A stretch of DNA of 64,000 nt from Amorphophallus konjac (lineage: Eukaryota > Streptophyta > Magnoliopsida > Alismatales > Araceae): NCBI GenBank assembly GCA_022559845.1, contig CM040125.1, positions 203,834,102 through 203,898,101 on the forward strand, given 5' to 3'. This document shows, in pieces, positions 58,460 through 64,000 of this stretch. A model generated the notes under the pieces. That model worked only from the letters and a program-made list of their open reading frames with translations. It ran no database searches and had not been told where the DNA came from. The position numbers and the translations under genes were made by a program. Position 1 is the first letter of the stretch. Every line of letters starts with the position of its first letter.

Positions 58460-59265
58460 TCACAAGGTGGTAAATCTATTAGTGCTCAGAGGTTTGGTAA
58501 AGATATATGTAATTTGTTTTTCAGATTCAATAAACTGAAGTTCAAAGTTTTTCTTGTTTACCTCATCTCGAAGAAAATGATGCCTTACTTCAATATGTTT
58601 GGACCGGGAATGTTGGATGGGATTCTTAGCCAGGTTGATGGCACTTGTATTGTCGCACAAGATAGGCGTACATCCAAGGTTTACCTCATAGTCCTGGAGT
58701 TGATGCTTGATCCATAGCACTCGGGTCCCACAGCTACCTGCCGCTACATACTCTTCTTCAGCAATAGATAGGGCCACTGAGTGCTGCTTCTTGGAAGTCC
58801 AAGAGACCAGGGAGCCCCCCAAGTAATTGCAATACCCACTAGTGCTTTTCCGATCAAGTTTGCACCCAGTATAATCAGCATCAGTATATGAGATTAAATC
58901 AAAGGGACATGATGCGGGATACCATAGTCCTAAGTAATGTGTGTTAGCAATGTATCTTAAGATTCTGTTAACAGCAATCAAGTGAGACTCTTTTGGATTG
59001 GCTTGAAATCGAGCACACATGCACACACTAAACTGTATATCAGGCCGAGATGCAATGAGATATAGAAGCGATCCGATCATACCTCGGTATGTTTTAGGAT
59101 CTACAGACTTGCCATTTTCATCTGCATCTAGGGATGCATTTGTCCCCATCGGTGTGGATATTGCCTTGGTATCCTTCATCCCGAACCTCTTCGGGATTTC
59201 CAGTATGTACTTGGATTGGTTTATGAAGAGGCCTTCCTTAGACTGTGAGACCTGCAATCCAAGAA
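58460..59265 (-). pseudogene. SIRE-2 RNase H
   Basis: Removes RNA from the RNA-DNA hybrid. Copia RNase H is nearly complete: STPMGTNASLDADENGKSVD, YRGMIGSLLYLIASRPDIQF, YTDADYTGC (catalytic Asp), SIAEEEYVAAG (Glu), PILCDNTSAINLAKNP (Asp), HSRSKHIEVRHHFLRD (the last acidic residue) and IFTKPLSTNRFTTL. The frame is open for 265 codons; the break from RT is just upstream at 59258-59269. Confidence 0.88.
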
Positions 59266-59950
59266 AAAATCAAAGCTCTCTCATAAGGCTCATTTCAAAC
59301 TCTTCTGTCATGAGTTGAGCAAATTGGTTGCACAGGGTAACATTTGTTGATCCAAAAATTATATCATCTACATATACCTGTATAATGATGATGTGGCCAT
59401 TCATTATCTTGGTGAAGAGAGTTTGATCAATCTTACCTCTGATGTGGCCTTTGTCAGTCAAGTGTGTACTGAGTCTATCATACCAGGCGCGTGGAGCCTA
59501 CTTCAGGCCGTACAGAGCCTTGTTCAGCTTATAAACATGGTTAGGTAAATCAACAAGTTCAAAGCTAGGGGACTGTTCAACAAAGACTTCTTCCTTTATC
59601 AGCCCATTCAAAAAGACACTTTTGACATTCATTTGATATAATTTAATACCTAATGAACATGTAAAGGCTAGAAAGATTCTGGTGGCCTCTAATCTAGCAA
59701 CGGGGGCAAAAGATTCTTCAAAATCAATGCCAATTTCTTCATTATAACCCTTGGCCACTAACCTGGCCTTATTTCTAATGATGGCCCCCTCCTCATTGAG
59801 CTTATTTTTAAAAACCCATCTAGTCCCAATGACCTGCAGGTAGGTGGGTCTGGGAACTAGATGCCAGACGTGACTTCTTTCAAATTGATTGAGTTCATCA
59901 TGCATGGCATTAATCCAATTTACATCTTGCAGGGCGTCTTCAATGCATTT
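59266..59950 (-). pseudogene. SIRE-2 reverse transcriptase
   Basis: [59 protein letters not shown] and the catalytic YVDDIIFGS (about 59370) are present. The Gln codon of YGLKQAPRAW is TAG (about 59500), exactly as in SIRE-1. Confidence 0.88.
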
Positions 59951-61382
59951 GGGTTAAAATTGAGAGACTAGAGCAGTGAGGTCTTCATTATGAACAACTT
60001 TATGGAAGGACCTAGTCCTAAGGGGATCATGAATGCTTCCTATGATATTTTGAATAGGATGGTCCTTTAGAGTGCAAGCATTTGTAGAGGACTCACCTGT
60101 CATGGTTGATGGTGCAGGGATTTCGGTTGGCTGACCGGTTACATGTCCTGCAGGTTGGGATTCCCGATTATTCACCATAGGTTCTTCCTTGTCTTCTAGA
60201 AAGCTTCCGTCAGCATCCTCCCTTTCCCTGATCATGACCTTTTCATGTGTATCCGTTGATGTCTCAGCAAGCACCACATGTGGAGTCTCTTCCATGGTTT
60301 GATTCCTGACATTGAACACCCTGTATGCTCTTGATGTTTCTGCATAAGCCAAGAAAATCCCAATGTCACTCTTGGCCTCAAATTTATCTAAGTCTGATTT
60401 GTTGTTATTATGCACATAGCATTTTACACCAAATACCCTGAAATGGGCCAGGTTGGGTTTCTTACCTTTCAACATCTCATAAGGGATTTTCTTACTCTGT
60501 GACCTTACCATGGCCCTATTAATAATGTGGGATGCAATGTTCGCTACTTCAGCTCAGAATTTCCTTGGAAGTTGGCTCTCAATCAGCATGGTCCGGGCGA
60601 TCTCCATAATCGTGCAATTTCTTCTTTCCACAATGCCATTTTGTTATGGGGTCTTGGGAGAAGAGAATCTATGAGTTAGTCCTTCTTGATCACATAGTTC
60701 AGAGAAGGATGAATTTTTAAATTCTCCTCCATTGTTAGACTGAATGGTGGAGATTCTGAATTTTCCTTCTTGCTTCACCTTCTTAAAGAATTTCTGAAAC
60801 ACAGTAAATGCATCATTCTTGTTAGTGAGAAAGAAGATCCATGTGAAGCGAGTGTAGTCATCAACAATCACATATCCATACCTTCTCCCATTAAGATTGG
60901 CTATTCTAGATGGACCAAATAAGTCCATATACAAGAATTCATATAGAGTAAAGGATAGGGGGTCACTCCTTGATTTGAAGGTTTTTCTAGTCTGCTTACC
61001 TCGGGAGCAAGCTTCACAGATCTGATCAACTTTTGTATAAGCCAATTTAGGTAATCCCCTCACCATTTCATGTTTGGACAGTTTGTGCAATGTGCTATAA
61101 CTGACATGTCCCAACCGACTATGCCACAAGCCTGCATTACTGAGTTGGCTGGCCATCAGACATAGTCCATTAAGACTAGGGTCATCAAGGTCTATCATAT
61201 AAATATTATTGACTCTGTGTCCTGTAAAAAATACAGATTCATAATCTTTCTCAAGGATCCTGCATTCATTGGCGTCAAACAACACTTTGTGACCTTTGTC
61301 GCACAGTTGGCTTATACTAAGCAGATTGTGCTCAAGTCCTTCAACGAGCATCACATTTTCAATGGATTTAGAGGGATCCTTA
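59951..61382 (-). pseudogene. SIRE-2 integrase and linker, catalytic Asp replaced
   Basis: The pre-integrase region is LWHSRLGHVSYSTLHKLSKH and CEACSRGKQTRK (about 61130-60990). The integrase core is YMDLFGPSRIANLNGRRYGY and VDDYTRFTWIFFL, then ISTIQSNNGGEFKNSSF (about 60750-60700), where copia integrases have S-D-H/N-G-G-E-F; the second catalytic Asp reads Asn (AAC). A stop near 60643 interrupts the frame before the Glu motif. The linker (60511-59954) carries a Glu/Thr-rich stretch. The N-terminal edge is cut by CACTA-D. Confidence 0.83.
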
Positions 61383-61587
61383 CACTACAAGAAAAAGTGG
61401 CAATAGCGACCGAATTAGAGACCGAATAAATCGGTCGCTAGTCGGTCCCAAATAGCGACCATATAGCGACCGATATAATCGGTCGCACGTCTGAGACCCA
61501 TTCTGCGATCGAAATTATTTCGGTCTCTAATCGGTCACTGATCTTGCGACCGAATTTATTTAGGTCGCGAAGCGGTCGCTGATCACT

Positions 61588-62762
61588 CATCTCCCCCCCC
61601 CGCCACCAGCTCCCCCCCCTCCCCCCCGCGTCCCCCCCCTCCCCCCTGCGGCCCCCTCCCGCCCGAGCCCCCCTCCGCCCGAGCCCCCCCTCCCCCTGCG
61701 GCCCCCTCCCGCCCGATCCCCCCTCCGCCCGAGCCCCCCCCTCCCCCTGCGGCCCCCTCCCGCCCGAGCCCCTCTCCGCCCTAGCCCCCACTCCCCTCCC
61801 GTCCGAGCCCCTCTCCGCCCGAGCCCCCCCTCCCCCTGCTGCCCCCTCCCGCCCGAGCCCCCCCTCCCCCTGCGGCCCCCTCCCGCCGGAGCCCCCCTCC
61901 GCCCGAGCCCCCCCTCCCCTTGCGGCCCCTCTCCCGCCCGAGCCCCTCTCCGCCCGAGCCCCCCCTCCCCCTGCGGCGCCCTCCCGTCCGAGCCCCTCTC
62001 CGCCCTAGCCCCCCCTCGCCCTGCTGCCCCCTCCCGCCCGAGCCCCTCTCCGCCCAAGCCCCCCCTCCCTCTGCGGCCCCCCCGCGACCAGCTCCCATCG
62101 GCGGTGGACGGACGACTGCGAGTGGCGTGGCGAGCGGCGGTGGACGGACGACCGGCGTGGCGAGCGGCGGTGGACGGATGACCGGCGTGGCGAGCGGCGG
62201 TGGACGGACGACTGCGAGCGGCGGCGGGGACCGGCCATCGGAGGTAAGTGAGGCGGACCCCCGCCGGAGCCCCCCTCCGCCCGAGCCCCCCCCTCCCCCT
62301 GCGGCCCCCTCCCGCCCGAGCCCCTCTCCGCCCAAGCCCCCCCTCCCCCTGCGGCCCCCTCCCGCCGGAGCCCCCCTCCGCCCGAGCCCCCCTCCCCTTG
62401 CGGCCCCTCTCCCGCCCGAGCCCCTCTCCGCCCGAGCCCCCCCTCCCCCTGCGGCCCCCTCCCGCCCGAGCCCCCCCTCCCCCTCCGGCGCTGCTCTCCC
62501 CTCCCCATCTGGTTTCCCCCTCCGGCGCGGCTCTCCCCTCCCCATCCGGTCCCCCCTCCGGCTCCGATCCCCCCTCCGTAGGGCCCCCCCTCCGGCTCCG
62601 CCCCCCCCTCCACAGGGCCACCCCTCCGGCTCCGGTTCCCCCTCCGCAGGCCCCCCCCTCCGGCTCCGGGCCCCCCTCCGGCTCCGGTCCCCCCTCCGCA
62701 GGGCCCCCCTCCGGCTCCGGTCCCCCCACCGGCTCCGGTTCCCCCTCCGCAGGGCCCCCCCT
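61588..62762. repeat. C/G-rich tandem array inside CACTA-D
   Basis: About 1.2 kb of near-continuous CCCCCTCC / CTGCGGCCCCCTCCCGCCC-type units. A separate VNTR at about 62100-62230 has a unit near 30-39 bp (GGCGTGGCGAGCGGCGGTGG). The G-rich minus strand offers many G-quadruplex motifs. The long open frames here (minus 61587-62729, plus 61920-62777) are products of composition and appear in several frames on both strands. Confidence 0.88.
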
Positions 62763-64000
62763 TCTGGTAAATCATAATTAGTTTTCGTCAAATTTATATT
62801 TTTTAAAGTGGATTATTTATTCAAGTATTTACAAATATTTTTAAATGAAACGAGTTTATGTCCAAACAACATCGATTTATCTCTTTTAATTAAAAAGACA
62901 TGATTCCATACAAGGGCGATTTGTCAATGCTTATTGAGATAACATTATCAGATATCAGATTTTCACTAAAACAACCAATCACAAGGATCTCACAATCCTT
63001 TAAAAAGGGAATAGTTTCTGTCAGACATACATAGTTACCATGATGGATCCACTGTTTGGTAGAATCATTCCTCTCATGTGATATTTTTTTTCTTTTTCTA
63101 CTTCTTGTGGGGTTTGGTAGAGTGGGAAAGAAGGAATGAGGATTAGGTGCTGTTGATGACTTTTTCTTTCCCTTCTTCTTGTTTGTTTTCTTTTGCACCT
63201 TTTAAGTTCCAAGCACACATGGTGGTGGGTCATGAGAGTAGGGATTGCATGTGCATGTGGTTTGGGGCTCAGGGGATGCTGATCATGTACTTGCTTTCAC
63301 AATTAGACAAGCTAGTCACATTGGGGTTCCTTAATTTCCATTTGTGTACATGCTCCCAATTTTAACCATTTTTGAGCCTTCTTCTGAGCCTTAATTGGCT
63401 ACATTATGTTGATACTGGGCGGTTTGATGCTGGGCGGTTTGATCACGTAACCTTATTTAGATGCTGGGCGGTTTGATCACGTATCTTGCAATATATCCAT
63501 GCTCTGTCTAATCAGAATACTGTGTCTGAAGACCACTGTTCCGTTGTTTATTTTTTCTTTTTTGTTATTTAGACTTGTAGCATTTCTAAAATAGTAATTA
63601 TATATGAAGCTAGAGATAGTTGGGTGTTACTTGCAGCATTTCCAGCACATTCATAAGAGCATGAATTTTATTTTAACATGTTACTGCTATGTTTTTAGAA
63701 TGTGTTATTATCTTGTCAATATTTAATTAGTTGGGTGTTGTATGTGAGCTGAGATGCGTGGGTGCAACCTAACATTGCACGCATCTTAGGAGAGCGTGTT
63801 AAACCCGTGTCAATCAATCTACCCGTTCAAGACTTTGGGATTGATGTGCACGTTCTCATTTTGAATGATGAGAATGTGTATATCTAACTCAAAGTCTTGA
63901 ATTGTCCCGTTTGGACAGTCTGTGAATGTTTGATCGCACTTAGGTGGTTAATTACTATATGTGTTTGTGTTGTTTGTTAAAAATTTTGGCTGGATGCGTC
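62763..64000. other. CACTA-D interior, no gene recognised
   Basis: A/T-rich sequence. A short tandem of GATGCTGGGCGGTTTGATCA (about 63415-63485, three partial copies) is visible. Small open frames at 62890-63365 have no recognisable domain. Confidence 0.5.

Larger units (their letters stand above)
61383..64000. mobile_element. CACTA-D: start of a CACTA element (continues past the window)
   Basis: It begins CACTACAAGAAAAAGTGGC, followed by about 200 bp of inverted subterminal words (GCGACCGA / TCGGTCGC / TCGGTCTC). After the C-rich array, A/T-rich sequence follows to the end. 63770-63950 (CGTTCAAGACTTTGGGATTG and AGTCTTGAATTGTCCCGTTT) resembles the sequence commonly seen ahead of TNP2 genes. 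That resemblance is from memory, and no transposase coding is in view. Confidence 0.8.

Noticed and set aside
61438..62791. Long Gly/Ala/Arg-rich and Pro-rich proteins up to 380 residues
   Set aside because: Frames are open on both strands at once because the array lacks A/T; no domain and no gene structure.

Overview
The window looks like angiosperm nuclear DNA made almost entirely of transposable elements. It has plant-type CACTA transposons with TNP2 and Transposase_24 genes, Ty1/copia elements of the Sirevirus lineage, a Ty3/gypsy element of the TAT lineage (double RNase H plus an antisense ORF), and a Ty3/gypsy element with an integrase tail and chromodomain remnant. I see no host gene I can support, and no rRNA gene, CRISPR array or prokaryotic signal. 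The species cannot be named from the sequence.

Layout. 1-2280: unassigned GC-rich sequence ending in a CACTA terminus (TTTTCTTGTAGTG). 2281-4312: old LTR-retrotransposon debris with a polypurine tract and a probable LTR start at 3790. 4313-4638: a Sirevirus LTR cut by a CACTA element. 4639-16171: CACTA-B, minus strand, with a Transposase_24 (TNPA-like) gene and a TNP2-like transposase gene; each gene holds one solo LTR (7873-9647 and 10937-12837). 16172-47802: a TAT element inserted about 30 bp upstream of the TNP2 start codon, with identical 5-bp target duplications (ATATC) and two 736-bp LTRs. Its gag is split by a chromovirus-like element (26521-46953, duplication GTACA, LTRs about 2.41 kb). 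That element's left LTR is split by a complete-length Sirevirus, SIRE-1 (28265-41187, duplication GTGGA, LTRs about 1.71 kb). The order is old LTR > CACTA-B > TAT > chromovirus > SIRE-1. 47808-54721: CACTA-B flank, a 324-bp foldback, a gene-like fragment, a small LTR-like element split by a 1740-bp solo LTR, a tRNA-like stretch, an LTR fragment, and a plus-strand decayed copy of the Sirevirus third ORF. 54722-61382: SIRE-2, minus strand, 2.23-kb LTR and pol. 61383-64000: start of another CACTA element (CACTA-D) with a 1.2-kb C/G-rich array; it continues beyond the window.

Within each element the genes have the usual roles: gag builds the particle, protease/RT/RNase H/integrase copy and insert the element, and TNP2 with its partner mobilise CACTA elements. 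Nearly all are broken. Many breaks are CAG-to-TAG or CGA-to-TGA changes, as expected from deamination of methylated cytosines in silenced DNA. The gag and a 260-residue ORF of unknown function in the chromovirus-like element are the main intact frames.

Most worth a second look: a tandem array of exact 118-bp units inside the CACTA-B gene, each carrying a frame-preserving 36-nt proline-rich microexon with splice signals; a dense W-box array in one solo LTR; family-specific palindromic arrays in the other Sirevirus LTRs; and the intact unknown ORF in an element that has lost its reverse transcriptase.
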